Assembly (NCBI RefSeq): GCF_051967575.1
Contig: NZ_JBQCJW010000031.1
Span: 1-43,829 of the forward strand
DNA length: 43,829 nucleotides
Direction: 5' to 3'
Source: Solibacillus silvestris_B
Lineage (GTDB): Bacteria > Bacillota > Bacilli > Bacillales_A > Planococcaceae
Shown: in pieces, positions 34,608-43,567 of the stretch
Layout: each line of letters begins with the position of its first letter
Position numbering within the stretch: position 1 is the stretch's first letter
The notes under the pieces: model-generated
Database searches by the model: none
What the model was told of the DNA's origin: nothing
What the model saw: the letters and a program-made list of their open reading frames with translations, nothing else
Program-made: the position numbers and the translations under genes

Positions 34608-35263
34608 GCCTTCACCAAACCTTTTTTCAAACGTTTTTGGCCTTCACGGCAATCGTCCAATAATGGACAGGCGGCACAGCCCGGGTTTTGTGCTTTGCAA
34701 TGATAGCGCCCGAAGAAAATGATTTGATGGTGCGCACGGCTCCAGCGTTCAATCGGCGTTTTTTTCATGATCGTTTCTTCTACTTCCAATACGCTGTCTT
34801 TCCAGCGACAAAGACCTAATCTCTTTGAAACGCGCTCCACATGTGTATCAACTGCCATCGCCGGTATATCAAACGCAACGGATAACACAACATTTGCTGT
34901 TTTGCGCCCTACACCCGGCAATGTGACAAGCTCTTCACGGGATGCAGGCACTTCCCCGCCATATTCATTTATAAGACGCGCACATAATAATTGAATATTT
35001 TTCGCTTTGTTCCGATAAAGTCCAATGGAGCGAATATCGTTTTGCAGCTCCTCAATCGTAACATTTAAATAGTCTTGCGGTGTTTTGTATTTTTGGAATA
35101 ATTGTTTCGTCACTTTGTTGACGAGGACATCGGTGCATTGAGCCGACAGCAATGTGGCAATCGTCAGTTCAAATGGATTGTCATGCACTAATTCGCAATG
35201 TGCATCTGGATACATGTGATCCATTTCGTCCAAAAAGTGATTCCATTTTGCTTTTGTTAACAT
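34604..35263 (-). CDS. nth: Endonuclease III (DNA glycosylase/AP lyase)
   Basis: 219 residues. The helix-hairpin-helix LPGVGRKTANVVL contains the catalytic Lys, and AVDTHVERVSKRL the catalytic Asp. A 4Fe-4S cluster loop is C-x6-C-x2-C-x5-C (HCKAQNPGCAACPLLDDC). It removes oxidised pyrimidines and nicks abasic sites in base excision repair. ATG; a GGAGGG site is unusually far (13 bases) upstream, next to the dnaD stop. It sits between dnaD and ypoC as in B. subtilis. Confidence 0.96.
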   Translation of the reverse strand: MLTKAKWNHFLDEMDHMYPDAHCELVHDNPFELTIATLLSAQCTDVLVNKVTKQLFQKYKTPQDYLNVTIEELQNDIRSIGLYRNKAKNIQLLCARLINEYGGEVPASREELVTLPGVGRKTANVVLSVAFDIPAMAVDTHVERVSKRLGLCRWKDSVLEVEETIMKKTPIERWSRAHHQIIFFGRYHCKAQNPGCAACPLLDDCREGQKRLKKGLVKA

Positions 35264-35281
35264 ATTAAATTAAGCGCCCTC

Positions 35282-36013
35282 CTATTCTCGCTCATCCAGC
35301 CAATTATAAAACGATACTTTTTTCGTTTGCTGGATTGTTTCTTGGTGCTTTATTTGATGGATGGACGATTGGGCCATCGTATTTTTGCGGTATTGCTCGC
35401 TATGCTTTTCAATTTGTGCGAGCGTCTTAATATTTCTTTTCTTCCACTCGATTAAAATCCGGTCAATATAGCGCAAATTCACTTTATCTGCCAGCACCGC
35501 TTCTTTTAATGCCGCTTTAATAATTTCAGGGCTATGCTGATCCAAGTCCATCCACATTCCGATCGTTTCAATTTCCATCGGTGATAGTAAACGCCCCAGC
35601 TCTTGCTCAAATAATTGGAAAATTTTCGCCTCATCCATTTTATTTGCTGTAGCGAGCTGTTGCTGCTCCTTTGATTGCAATAGCTCAAGCAAACGCTCCC
35701 ATAATGGATAGACGGAATACTTTTCCGTGATGCGGCCTGAATCATCTGTGCTTTGCGAAATTTCGACGAACCCTTTTTGCATTAAACGCTGCAAAATCTG
35801 GGAAATGGTCATTAGCTGAAAATTTGTGCGCTGCATTAAATCGTTTGGTGTAGGGAAATCAATGCCCTCTTGCTCGAAGCTAAGCAGATGCAAAACAATC
35901 AACGCTTCCTCATCTTGAATGTTCAATTCATTATAATATTTAAAAAATAATTGCGGGATAGTAATTTGGAGCTGCTCCGTCCAAACGCGGATTCGATTGA
36001 AGTTTGTCGACAT
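35282..36013 (-). CDS. dnaD: Primosomal protein DnaD
   Basis: 243 residues from ATG 36011-36013, chosen because AAGGGGGATTCTACT precedes it; 22 further codons of the open frame lie in a hairpin region. N-terminal winged-helix domain (MSTNFNRIRVWTEQLQITIPQLFFKYYNELNI), central helices, and the DnaB_2 domain (IFQLFEQELGRLLSPMEIETIGMW…IILIEWKKRNI). It remodels DNA at the origin and loads replicative helicase with DnaB/DnaI. Located between asnS and nth as in Bacillus. Confidence 0.94.
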   Translation of the reverse strand: MSTNFNRIRVWTEQLQITIPQLFFKYYNELNIQDEEALIVLHLLSFEQEGIDFPTPNDLMQRTNFQLMTISQILQRLMQKGFVEISQSTDDSGRITEKYSVYPLWERLLELLQSKEQQQLATANKMDEAKIFQLFEQELGRLLSPMEIETIGMWMDLDQHSPEIIKAALKEAVLADKVNLRYIDRILIEWKKRNIKTLAQIEKHSEQYRKNTMAQSSIHQIKHQETIQQTKKVSFYNWLDERE

Positions 36014-36045
36014 AGTAGAATCCCCCTTTGTTCGCTCGTAACGAC

Positions 36046-36074
36046 AAAGCGCCCGGCAAGATTCCGGACGCTTT
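36046..36074 (-). other. GC-rich hairpin between asnS and dnaD
   Basis: AAAGCGCCCGG (36046-36056) pairs with CCGGACGCTTT (36064-36074); one mismatch on plus becomes U-G on minus. Only a short TTT follows on the minus strand, so it may partly stop or protect the transcript rather than end it. Confidence 0.5.
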
Positions 36075-36097
36075 CTCATCGTAAAGATTATTAATAA

Positions 36098-37393
36098 TTA
36101 TGGGTATAAACGGTTTAATAAACGCGGGAATGGAATGGCTTCACGGATATGCTCAGTTCCGGAAATCCATGCGACTGTACGCTCCAAGCCTAAGCCGAAG
36201 CCCGAGTGAGGCACCGCACCTTGTTTACATAAATCCAAATACCATGCATATGCATCCATTGATAAATTATGCTGTTCCAAACGAGATTTCATCAGCTCAT
36301 AATCGTAAATACGCTCAGAGCCGCCGATAATTTCCCCATAGCCTTCCGGAGCGATCAAATCCGCACATAATACGACATCATCACGCTCTGGGTGCGGCTG
36401 CATATAGAATGGCTTAATACCGATTGGGTAGCACGTAATAAATACAGGCTTGTCGTAGTGATTTGCAATCGCTGTTTCATGTGGTGCACCGAAGTCATCG
36501 CCCCACTTAATATCATCAAAGCCTTGCTCATGTAAAAATTCGATTGCTTCATCATATGAAATGCGCGGGAATGGCGCTTTCACATTTTCCAGCTTCGACG
36601 TGTCACGCCCTAGACGCTCTAAATCAAGCTTACAGTTTTTCAGCACGGATTGTACGATATGCTCTACATATTGCTCTTGCACTTCCAAGCTTTCATCATG
36701 CTCTACAAACGCCATTTCCGGCTCAATCATCCAGAATTCGATCAAATGGCGGCGTGTTTTTGATTTTTCCGCGCGGAATGTCGGGCCGAATGAGAACACT
36801 TTCCCTAATGCCATTGCCGCCGCTTCCATATATAGCTGACCAGATTGAGAAAGGAATGCATCTTCGTCAAAATATTTCGTATGGAATAGCTCCGACGTAC
36901 CTTCAGGAGAAGAACCTGTCAAAATTGGCGGATCCATTTTCGTAAAGCCGTTTTCGTTGAAAAATTCATATGTCGCGCGGATAATTTCGTTACGAACCTT
37001 CATAATGGCATGCTGTTTGCGAGAGCGCAGCCATAAATGGCGGTTGTCCATTAAAAATTCCGTGCCGTGCTCTTTCGGTGTAATCGGGTAATCTTTTGCT
37101 GCACTGATCACCTCAATACCCGTAACATTCAGCTCTGCACCGAATGAAGAGCGCTCGTCCGCTTTCACTTCACCAATAATGTACATCGATGTTTCCTGTG
37201 TCATGCCCTTCGCTACGGCAAATAGCTCTTCGCCCACTTCTTCTTTCACGACAACGCCTTGTGCGAAGCCTGAACCATCACGTAATTGCAAAAATGCCAA
37301 TTTACCGCTTGAGCGTTTGTTTGCCAGCCAAACACCCATTTTTACTGTTTCGCCAATACAATTTGGCATATCTTTAATCATAATTTTCTTCAT
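36098..37393 (-). CDS. asnS: Asparaginyl-tRNA synthetase
   Basis: 431 residues, equal to the usual AsnRS length. OB-fold anticodon domain (CIGETVKMGVWLANKRSSGKLAFLQLRDG), then class II motif 2 FRAEKSKTRRHLIEFWMIEPE and motif 3 GFGLGLERTVAWISG near the C-terminus. It attaches asparagine to tRNA-Asn. Start ATG 37391-37393 behind GGAGGACTCT, four codons after the longest frame. 32 bases separate it from aspB. No T-box leader seen. Confidence 0.97.
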   Translation of the reverse strand: MKKIMIKDMPNCIGETVKMGVWLANKRSSGKLAFLQLRDGSGFAQGVVVKEEVGEELFAVAKGMTQETSMYIIGEVKADERSSFGAELNVTGIEVISAAKDYPITPKEHGTEFLMDNRHLWLRSRKQHAIMKVRNEIIRATYEFFNENGFTKMDPPILTGSSPEGTSELFHTKYFDEDAFLSQSGQLYMEAAAMALGKVFSFGPTFRAEKSKTRRHLIEFWMIEPEMAFVEHDESLEVQEQYVEHIVQSVLKNCKLDLERLGRDTSKLENVKAPFPRISYDEAIEFLHEQGFDDIKWGDDFGAPHETAIANHYDKPVFITCYPIGIKPFYMQPHPERDDVVLCADLIAPEGYGEIIGGSERIYDYELMKSRLEQHNLSMDAYAWYLDLCKQGAVPHSGFGLGLERTVAWISGTEHIREAIPFPRLLNRLYP

Positions 37394-37425
37394 AGAGTCC
37401 TCCAAAACTTAAGCTGCAGCTTTAT

Positions 37426-38619
37426 TTAATCTTGCCATTTCGCTTTTACAAAGGCATCGATTCGACTAACTGCTTCTTCTAGTAATTGTAATGATGTCGC
37501 GTACGATAAACGTATTGTCGCAGGCGCGCCAAAGCCCGAACCTGGAATAACCGCTACATTTGCTTCTGTTAATAATGCATCCGCAAAATCATCCACGGAA
37601 AGATAGCCTGTTTTTGCAGCTGTTTCCGCAACATCCGGCAATAAATAAAACGCTCCTTGTGGTTTTAGCACTTTCACACCAGGAATAGCCGCCACTTTTG
37701 GGAATATTGCGTCCAAACGTGTTTCAAACGCTTGTCTCATCTCTTGTACCGCATCTTGGGCGCCATTATATGCTTCAATCGCAGCATATTGAGCCGTCGT
37801 CGTTGCATTTGAAGTCGAATGGGAAGCCAGATCTGTCATCGCTTTCACAATATCCGCATCGCCTGCAGCATATCCAATACGCCAGCCTGTCATAGAGTGC
37901 GATTTTGCAACACCATTTACAACAATTGTACGCGCTTTTATTGCTTCGGAAACTTCCGCAATTGAATAATGTTCTACTCCATTGTAAACAAGCTTTTCAT
38001 AAATTTCATCTGAAACGATTAAAATATCTTTTTCTTCCGCCACTTGTGCAAGCTCGGCCAATTCTTCCTTCGTATAAATCATGCCAGAAGGGTTGGATGG
38101 TGAGTTGATAATGACCGCTTTTGTTTTTTCCGTTACGGCATCTCGCAATTGCTGTGCCGTAATTTTATAGCCTTGCTCCTGTGTTCCTTCAACATATACG
38201 GGCACACCGCCTGCTAGCTTCACCTGTTCCGGATAGGACACCCAGTACGGGATTGGGATTATCACTTCATCGCCTTCGTTTAAAATAACTTGGAACAATG
38301 TATACAGAACGTGTTTCGCCCCAACACCAACGATAATTTCATTTGCTTTATATGTAAGGTTATTATCGCGGGCAAGCTTGTCAATAATCGCTTTCTTTAA
38401 TGCCGGTAATCCCCCTGCCGGCGTATATTTTGTCAGCCCTGCATCCATTGATAGTTTTGCGGCATTCAAAATATTTTCCGGCGTATTGAAGTCCGGTTCA
38501 CCTGCACCTAAACCAATTACATCAATCCCTTGCTCTTTCAGCTCTTTTGCTTTAGCTGTAATAGCTAAAGTTGAAGATGGTGTTAAAGTTTTTACACGAT
38601 TTGCCAACAATTGTTTCAT
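37426..38619 (-). CDS. aspB: Aspartate aminotransferase (class I PLP enzyme)
   Basis: 397 residues. The PLP lysine is Lys239 in VNGVAKSHSMTGWRIGYAAG; Asp/Tyr PLP-contact motif VSDEIYEKLVY; C-terminal PGSGFGAPATIRLSYA with the substrate-carboxylate Arg. It interconverts aspartate and oxaloacetate with glutamate/2-oxoglutarate. Just before asnS, which uses the downstream product asparagine. ATG behind GGAGAG. Follows ypmB by 13 bases. Confidence 0.95.
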   Translation of the reverse strand: MKQLLANRVKTLTPSSTLAITAKAKELKEQGIDVIGLGAGEPDFNTPENILNAAKLSMDAGLTKYTPAGGLPALKKAIIDKLARDNNLTYKANEIIVGVGAKHVLYTLFQVILNEGDEVIIPIPYWVSYPEQVKLAGGVPVYVEGTQEQGYKITAQQLRDAVTEKTKAVIINSPSNPSGMIYTKEELAELAQVAEEKDILIVSDEIYEKLVYNGVEHYSIAEVSEAIKARTIVVNGVAKSHSMTGWRIGYAAGDADIVKAMTDLASHSTSNATTTAQYAAIEAYNGAQDAVQEMRQAFETRLDAIFPKVAAIPGVKVLKPQGAFYLLPDVAETAAKTGYLSVDDFADALLTEANVAVIPGSGFGAPATIRLSYATSLQLLEEAVSRIDAFVKAKWQD

Positions 38620-38632
38620 GCTGTTCTCTCCT

Positions 38633-39115
38633 CTACAAATTCAATATGCGTTTCCACCATTGTCCGTCTTCAAACATAAGATAAACATAATTTAAGCTGC
38701 CGGATTCACTAATGTATGTAATTTCCCATACTGCGCCCGGCTCCTCAAATCCTAACTTCGTATGAAGAACCTCTTTGACAGACGTGCCATCGTAAAAGAC
38801 AGATAATGCCTGCTCTTCCGTAATGCCATCTGCTAAAAATACTTCTTGCATTGAATTCTCGTCTAAACTCATTGGGACGAAGATTGCTTTTTCTTTCCCA
38901 TACTCATCCACTCCAAATACAGTGACATAGGGCTTATTCCCATTGTATACATAGGAATGTTCAACAACAGCAAGTGCTTTCGTATCAAGCACAAATTTTT
39001 CCGCCTTTTGTTCGATTTCATTGAACGGCGCATTGGCTTTCAAAAATACGAACACTGAAATAACAAGCGACAAAGATAAGATAAAGACAACCGAAAAGAT
39101 AATCCAGTTTTTCAT
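38633..39115 (-). CDS. ypmB: YpmB family membrane-anchored protein (DUF5590)
   Basis: 160 residues. A single N-terminal membrane helix (~5-28, NWIIFSVVFILSLSLVISVFVF) is followed by an extracytoplasmic domain of two cystatin-like repeats ending in NYVYLMFEDGQWWKR, as in the YpmB/DUF5590 family conserved in Bacillales. Start ATG 39113-39115, four codons into the longest frame, with AAGGTG seven bases ahead. Function unknown; fixed position before aspB in Bacillus. Confidence 0.85.
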   Translation of the reverse strand: MKNWIIFSVVFILSLSLVISVFVFLKANAPFNEIEQKAEKFVLDTKALAVVEHSYVYNGNKPYVTVFGVDEYGKEKAIFVPMSLDENSMQEVFLADGITEEQALSVFYDGTSVKEVLHTKLGFEEPGAVWEITYISESGSLNYVYLMFEDGQWWKRILNL

Positions 39116-39189
39116 GACTGCACCTTGCAATCCGGTTTTTTTGTTCGCTCAGGAAAATTACCTGTGCGTTTTTCGAAAAATTTCATCAT
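39112..39189 (-). CDS. Possible 25-codon ORF coupled to ypmB
   Basis: ATG ATG at 39187-39189 and 39184-39186, stop TGA overlapping the ypmB start (ATGA). The peptide MMKFFEKRTGNFPERTKKPD and a short end is basic and unlike YpmA, which occupies this slot in B. subtilis. A weak GCAGGT site is nine bases ahead. It could simply be a translated leader that couples dinG and ypmB. Low certainty. Confidence 0.3.
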   Translation of the reverse strand: MMKFFEKRTGNFPERTKKPDCKVQS

Positions 39190-39212
39190 ATTTGTCAACC
39201 TGCTTTCCTTCC

Positions 39213-41999
39213 TCATCGCTTATCATTATACCAATTCTGCAAGCTTTGCACCATACTGTGAAGAGGCAGTTTTTGTATAGAAATTGGCGGTAATGACTCG
39301 ATAAATTGTTGTCCATAAGATTTCGTTTCAATTCGGCGGTCAAGCACGATAAATACCCCTTTATCATGGCTTGAACGTATTAAACGACCAAAACCTTGTT
39401 TAAACCGAATAATCGCTTCCGGCAATGCAAGCTCGGTAAATGAATTGCGTCCTTGCTGCGATATATAGCTTGCGCGCGCTTTAAAAGATGGCTCTTCCGG
39501 CGAAGAAAAGGGCAATCGCACAACGATAACCGCCGCCAATCCGTCACCCGGCACATCGACGCCTTCCCAAAAGCTGTTCGTGCCAAATAACACCGAATGC
39601 TTAAATTTCTGGAAAGATTTCAGCAAGCGCATACGGCTTCCCGATGTCACCCCTTGCGCAAAAATCATATATTCATTCAGCAGTTCGCTCTCATGAATAA
39701 GGTCGACAGTTTTGCGCAGCATGTCCTGGGACGTAAATAGCACGAAACACCGCCCATCTGTCATGCGTACAGCATTTGTCACTGCATGTGCCACTTCCTC
39801 GATATACTCGGATTGCGAAACGGCTTGAACATCCGGCATGTCATTCACAATATACACTTCCGCCCCATCATAATAGCCCGGATCTGCATGCAGTTTTTCT
39901 ATTGGAATAGACGCATGAATGCCTAATTGGTTCGTGATGAATCGCTCATTGCTCGGCACTGTCAATGTTCCGGATGTCCAAACGATGGCAGCTTTTTCGC
40001 GAATAGGACTAAACAGCTTTCCTATCGTCGAAGTTACATCGATCGGCTTTTTGTATAGCTGGATACTTCCTGGAACACTGCGGCGATCTAGCTCAAGCCA
40101 GCACGAATAATTCGCATCTTGCTGCAAAAACACTTCATCCCACTCTGCAAGTTTTATCGTAAATTCATTGACGATATATTGCCATTGTCCGATTAAATGT
40201 TCATGCTCCGGCGCAAGTTCCTCCACACCTGACGTAAACTGTTTAATAAGAGATGTAGCATCGTCTATCCACTGCTGCACTGATAAGGAAACTTTCAGAA
40301 AAACTTCATGGGCCAGCTCCAAATCTGTAATAAAGAGCGCGATTTTTTGAAGCTGCTTTTGCTGCCTTTTGTCAAATGCCTTTACCTCGCGGATCAATGC
40401 TGCAATCGCTGTGTCAAACGCATGCACCATTTGAATATAGCGCTTTTCCAGCTGATCGAGTGTTTGGCTGTTGAGCAACTGTTTTTTTAATGCGACACGG
40501 CGAACTTTATGAAATAATTGCTCATCTTCATTTAGTCCAATTTGACCGAATAAATACTTCCAGTTCATATACGTAAAAATTTTTTCATCCTGATTGATCG
40601 CCGCTTGTATAAACTGGTGTGCCTCATCAATAATCCAACCGCCGAGGGAGTCAAAAATTTGTTCGTTGCGCACTAAATCGCTTAATAGCATCGCATGGTT
40701 CGTCACAATAATATCTGCCTGCCGACTATTTTGAATCGCACGCGAATAAAAGTCATATAACGGCATTGTCGTTTTCGGCAGCTCCGTTTTTCGTATTTTG
40801 TCGAGCAGTAGCTGCCCGCCCCCCGAAACGTTCAATTCACTCAAGTCGCCTGTCTCCGTTTTTGCAAGCCAAATGAGTGTTTGCAAAACTGTAAATGTTT
40901 CATCATACGAATCATCAAGCGTTTTTAACTGTTTCTCGAATTTTTCTATATCGATATAGTGATTCATTCCTTTTAATAAGGCGATTTTAATCGGTTGGCC
41001 AAGTGCCTGCTCTAAAACCGGGATTTCATTTTGCATAAGCTGGTCGAGTAAATGGGATGTATACGTACTGATCCCTATCTTTTGATTCGTTTTCTTGGCA
41101 TAAAAAATCGAAGGCACTAAATAGCCCATTGTTTTCCCTATACCTGTAGAAGCCTCAATTACATGTTCCTCTTTATAGTTGAGCGCCTCCCAAATACTGT
41201 CCATCATTTGAAACTGCTGCGGGCGTTCCTCAAAATTGGGTATGCCTTTTAGCAAGAGCGCAAGTTTCTGTTCGGTAGTTTGCGGATAAACAACGGTTTC
41301 ATCATTATCCTTTCTTGTTGGAGCCATTTTACGGATTGCGATTTTATGGAAATAAATATGGGCTTCGTCTGTTAAAGCTTTATTGCGCTTTATGACGAGA
41401 GCATCAAAGAACAGCTGCGCCAAATTCGTTTTTAAACGAAACGAGCGCTTATGCAGCTGTTCCAATGTAACTAATGGCAATGTTAAAAGCTCTTCCCAGC
41501 ACTCCTTAAGCAAAAATGCCGTAGCCAGCGCGTCATCATCAGCGCGATGTGCGCTTTGCAATGGGATATTCAGGTCGCTCGCTAAATCGGCTAATTTATA
41601 GCTTAATGACATCGGGAATAAAATTTTAGCCAATTCAACAGTATCGATCTTTTTCCCATGCCATTTCGGCAAGCCTGCCCGTTTAAATTCCGCTTGCAGA
41701 AACGATAAGTCGAAATCGGTATTATGTGCTACAAATATAACATCGTGCAGCAGTTCATAAATTGTATGCGCATATGCCTCAAAAGGTAGCGCTTCTTTTA
41801 CATCCTCATCTGTAATATTCGTTAAATCCTGAATAAATAACGGAATCGGTTTTCCGGGATGGATAAATGTAGAGTATTTTTTTACAATGCTCCAATCTTT
41901 CATGATGACGATGGCAATCTGAATCATACGATCGCCGGTTGCAGGTGAATGGCCTGTCGTTTCAATATCGACAATCGCATATTTTTGGCTTTCAATCAT
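39213..41999 (-). CDS. dinG: DinG with N-terminal 3'-5' exonuclease domain
   Basis: 928 residues, the Gram-positive DinG type. N-terminal DnaQ-like exonuclease (~5-165) with AIVDIETTGHSP, FVAHNTDFDLSFL and HRADDDALATAFL. Helicase part: EASTGIGKTMGYLVPSIF (Walker A), WIIDEAHQF (DEAH), FGRLIRSSHDKG near the end. No four-cysteine FeS insert is visible, unlike YpvA. ATG 41999 with weak GAAGAAAAA ahead. First gene of dinG–ypmB–aspB–asnS–dnaD–nth–ypoC. No clear LexA box upstream. Confidence 0.93.
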   Translation of the reverse strand: MIESQKYAIVDIETTGHSPATGDRMIQIAIVIMKDWSIVKKYSTFIHPGKPIPLFIQDLTNITDEDVKEALPFEAYAHTIYELLHDVIFVAHNTDFDLSFLQAEFKRAGLPKWHGKKIDTVELAKILFPMSLSYKLADLASDLNIPLQSAHRADDDALATAFLLKECWEELLTLPLVTLEQLHKRSFRLKTNLAQLFFDALVIKRNKALTDEAHIYFHKIAIRKMAPTRKDNDETVVYPQTTEQKLALLLKGIPNFEERPQQFQMMDSIWEALNYKEEHVIEASTGIGKTMGYLVPSIFYAKKTNQKIGISTYTSHLLDQLMQNEIPVLEQALGQPIKIALLKGMNHYIDIEKFEKQLKTLDDSYDETFTVLQTLIWLAKTETGDLSELNVSGGGQLLLDKIRKTELPKTTMPLYDFYSRAIQNSRQADIIVTNHAMLLSDLVRNEQIFDSLGGWIIDEAHQFIQAAINQDEKIFTYMNWKYLFGQIGLNEDEQLFHKVRRVALKKQLLNSQTLDQLEKRYIQMVHAFDTAIAALIREVKAFDKRQQKQLQKIALFITDLELAHEVFLKVSLSVQQWIDDATSLIKQFTSGVEELAPEHEHLIGQWQYIVNEFTIKLAEWDEVFLQQDANYSCWLELDRRSVPGSIQLYKKPIDVTSTIGKLFSPIREKAAIVWTSGTLTVPSNERFITNQLGIHASIPIEKLHADPGYYDGAEVYIVNDMPDVQAVSQSEYIEEVAHAVTNAVRMTDGRCFVLFTSQDMLRKTVDLIHESELLNEYMIFAQGVTSGSRMRLLKSFQKFKHSVLFGTNSFWEGVDVPGDGLAAVIVVRLPFSSPEEPSFKARASYISQQGRNSFTELALPEAIIRFKQGFGRLIRSSHDKGVFIVLDRRIETKSYGQQFIESLPPISIQKLPLHSMVQSLQNWYNDKR

Positions 42000-42353
42000 T
42001 TTTTCTTCAGCTCACAGTTCAAGTAATATAACGGCATTTTATCATAACGAATGCTTGAAGGTCATGCAAAAGGGCAAAAATGATAAAGCAGCACCTGCTA
42101 TATTATTTTGAGGGATTTTAAAAGGATTGGCGTACACTAGCAACAACAAAAAACCTAGTACCGCCTCAAGGACAATACTAGGTTAATATACTATGTAATA
42201 GGTGTGCAGGGGCTCATCTCCCTGCACAATTCAAAAGTTTCCCAGCAAATCCGTGCTGTTTGCGGAATCTTTTGTTGTGAAGACTAAATCTCCACCGAGG
42301 TTTTGGCACCTGAATACTAGAATACAATAAATCCGGCAGCCATTCAACCTTTT
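42000..42353. other. Intergenic stretch between the antiporter and dinG, with hairpins
   Basis: Includes the 3' untranslated part of the antiporter gene, about 160 bases of moderate GC with no frame of protein character, a GTGCAGGG…CCCTGCAC hairpin at ~42201-42226, and then the terminator at 42147-42184. A TTGAGG/TACACT pair near 42107-42136 on the plus strand is poorly spaced. dinG promoter elements were not identified. Confidence 0.4.
42147..42184 (-). terminator. Terminator of the CPA2 antiporter gene
   Basis: AACCTAGTA (42152-42160) pairs with TACTAGGTT (42176-42184), 15-base loop, with seven T on the minus strand. It lies ~170 bases after the antiporter stop, an unusually long 3' end. 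Confidence 0.75.
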
Positions 42354-43502
42354 TTATTTTTGATAATGTGTGCGATCGCCGAAAATTCCTTTTAGCATTG
42401 GCGGAGTCACTAAAGTAGTGATAATAATGACGATAACCATTGGCGTATAATCCTCGGCCGGCAAAAGTCCGCTCGATAGCCCCATGCCCGCTAAAATTAA
42501 TGCAACTTCCCCGCGCGAAATCATACCTGCTCCGATACCCGTGGAAGACTTCCAGCTGAAGCCTGCCAACTTTGCGCCAATACCTGAACCGATCAGCTTC
42601 GATATAATCGCTACGATAGAGAATACGACTAAAAACCAAATATTTTCCGTAATGCCGGCAAACGTTACAGACAAACCAATGCTTACAAAGAAGAATGGCA
42701 CAAATAAACTGCTCGCAATCGGTTCCACTTTATGCTCCACCGTCTCTTTAAATGGTGTGCGCCCAATCGCAATTCCGATAAAGAATGCGCCAATAATTGT
42801 CGCGATTCCAAAATAATGCTCCCCAACATAAGCTAAAGCAAAACAGGCAATGAGGGCTCCGCTCAATAATGATTCGGTTACTCTTAACCTGCTGAATGCT
42901 TTTAGGAATGGCGGAATTACCCATTTCATTACGACAAATAATAAAATGAAGAAGAACACTTTCCCGCCGATTAATGCCGGGATGGATACATCATCGCCTA
43001 CCAAGAAGCTCATCGCAATCGCAATTAACACAACGACGATAATATCATCCAACACGGCAGCTCCTAAAAGCGCGGAGCCTTCCTTACTTTTTAGCCAGCC
43101 GATTTCGCTCAATGTTTGAACGGAAATACTAACAGATGTTGCGGCTAATGTTAATCCGACGAAGATTGCCTGGCCTTGTGTTAAGCCAAATGCCAGCGCC
43201 AACGGGTAACTCATCGCGATCGGTAATATAACACCGCCGATCGCCACGAAAATAGCACCCTTCATATTTGCATTCAGGTCCTCCAGATCCGTTTCCAAAC
43301 CAGCCAGGAACATTAATAAAATAACCCCGATTTGGCTGAACGTCTGCATGATTTCACTGTCTACTATCCAACCAAGCATCGCCGGGCCGATAATAATCCC
43401 GATTAAAATTTTCCCTAATACAGACGGTTGCCCTAAACGCACTGTAAAATGTCCTGCAATTTTTGTTGCCAATAACACAATAACAATTTGAAAAATAAAC
43501 AT
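42354..43502 (-). CDS. CPA2-family cation/proton antiporter (NapA/KefB-like core)
   Basis: 382 residues with ~12 membrane helices: start MFIFQIVIVLLATKIAGHFTVRLGQPSVLGKILIGIIIGPAMLG, and the unwound ion-binding helix TLAATSVSISVQTL followed by GAAVLDDIIVVVLIAI, whose paired aspartates mark NapA-type Na+/H+ or related K+/H+ exchangers. It lacks a C-terminal regulatory RCK domain. The start is ATG 43500-43502, since AAGGGGGAT is five bases ahead; the frame is open 20 codons further through a hairpin. Ion specificity unknown. A terminator-like hairpin stands between promoter and start. Confidence 0.9.
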   Translation of the reverse strand: MFIFQIVIVLLATKIAGHFTVRLGQPSVLGKILIGIIIGPAMLGWIVDSEIMQTFSQIGVILLMFLAGLETDLEDLNANMKGAIFVAIGGVILPIAMSYPLALAFGLTQGQAIFVGLTLAATSVSISVQTLSEIGWLKSKEGSALLGAAVLDDIIVVVLIAIAMSFLVGDDVSIPALIGGKVFFFILLFVVMKWVIPPFLKAFSRLRVTESLLSGALIACFALAYVGEHYFGIATIIGAFFIGIAIGRTPFKETVEHKVEPIASSLFVPFFFVSIGLSVTFAGITENIWFLVVFSIVAIISKLIGSGIGAKLAGFSWKSSTGIGAGMISRGEVALILAGMGLSSGLLPAEDYTPMVIVIIITTLVTPPMLKGIFGDRTHYQK

Positions 43503-43520
43503 AAAATCCCCCTTTTTCAT

Positions 43521-43567
43521 AAAAAAAAGCATGGCGGTGCCAGAATTGACTGACTCCACCATGCCTT
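43521..43567 (-). promoter_or_regulatory. Terminator-like hairpin in the leader of the antiporter gene
   Basis: On the minus strand AAGGCATGG pairs with CCATGCTTT (one G-U pair), with an inner TGG/CCG, loop ~20, followed by eight T (43521-43528), then five bases later AAAAAGGGGG, the ribosome binding site. The structure resembles an intrinsic terminator placed 10-20 bases before the start, as in attenuators. Whether it ends an upstream transcript or regulates this gene is not decidable here. Confidence 0.55.

Noticed and set aside
42214..42639. 141-codon minus-strand frame overlapping the antiporter gene
   Set aside because: It is the shadow of the antiporter in another frame, rich in Arg/Tyr/His, with no start signal.
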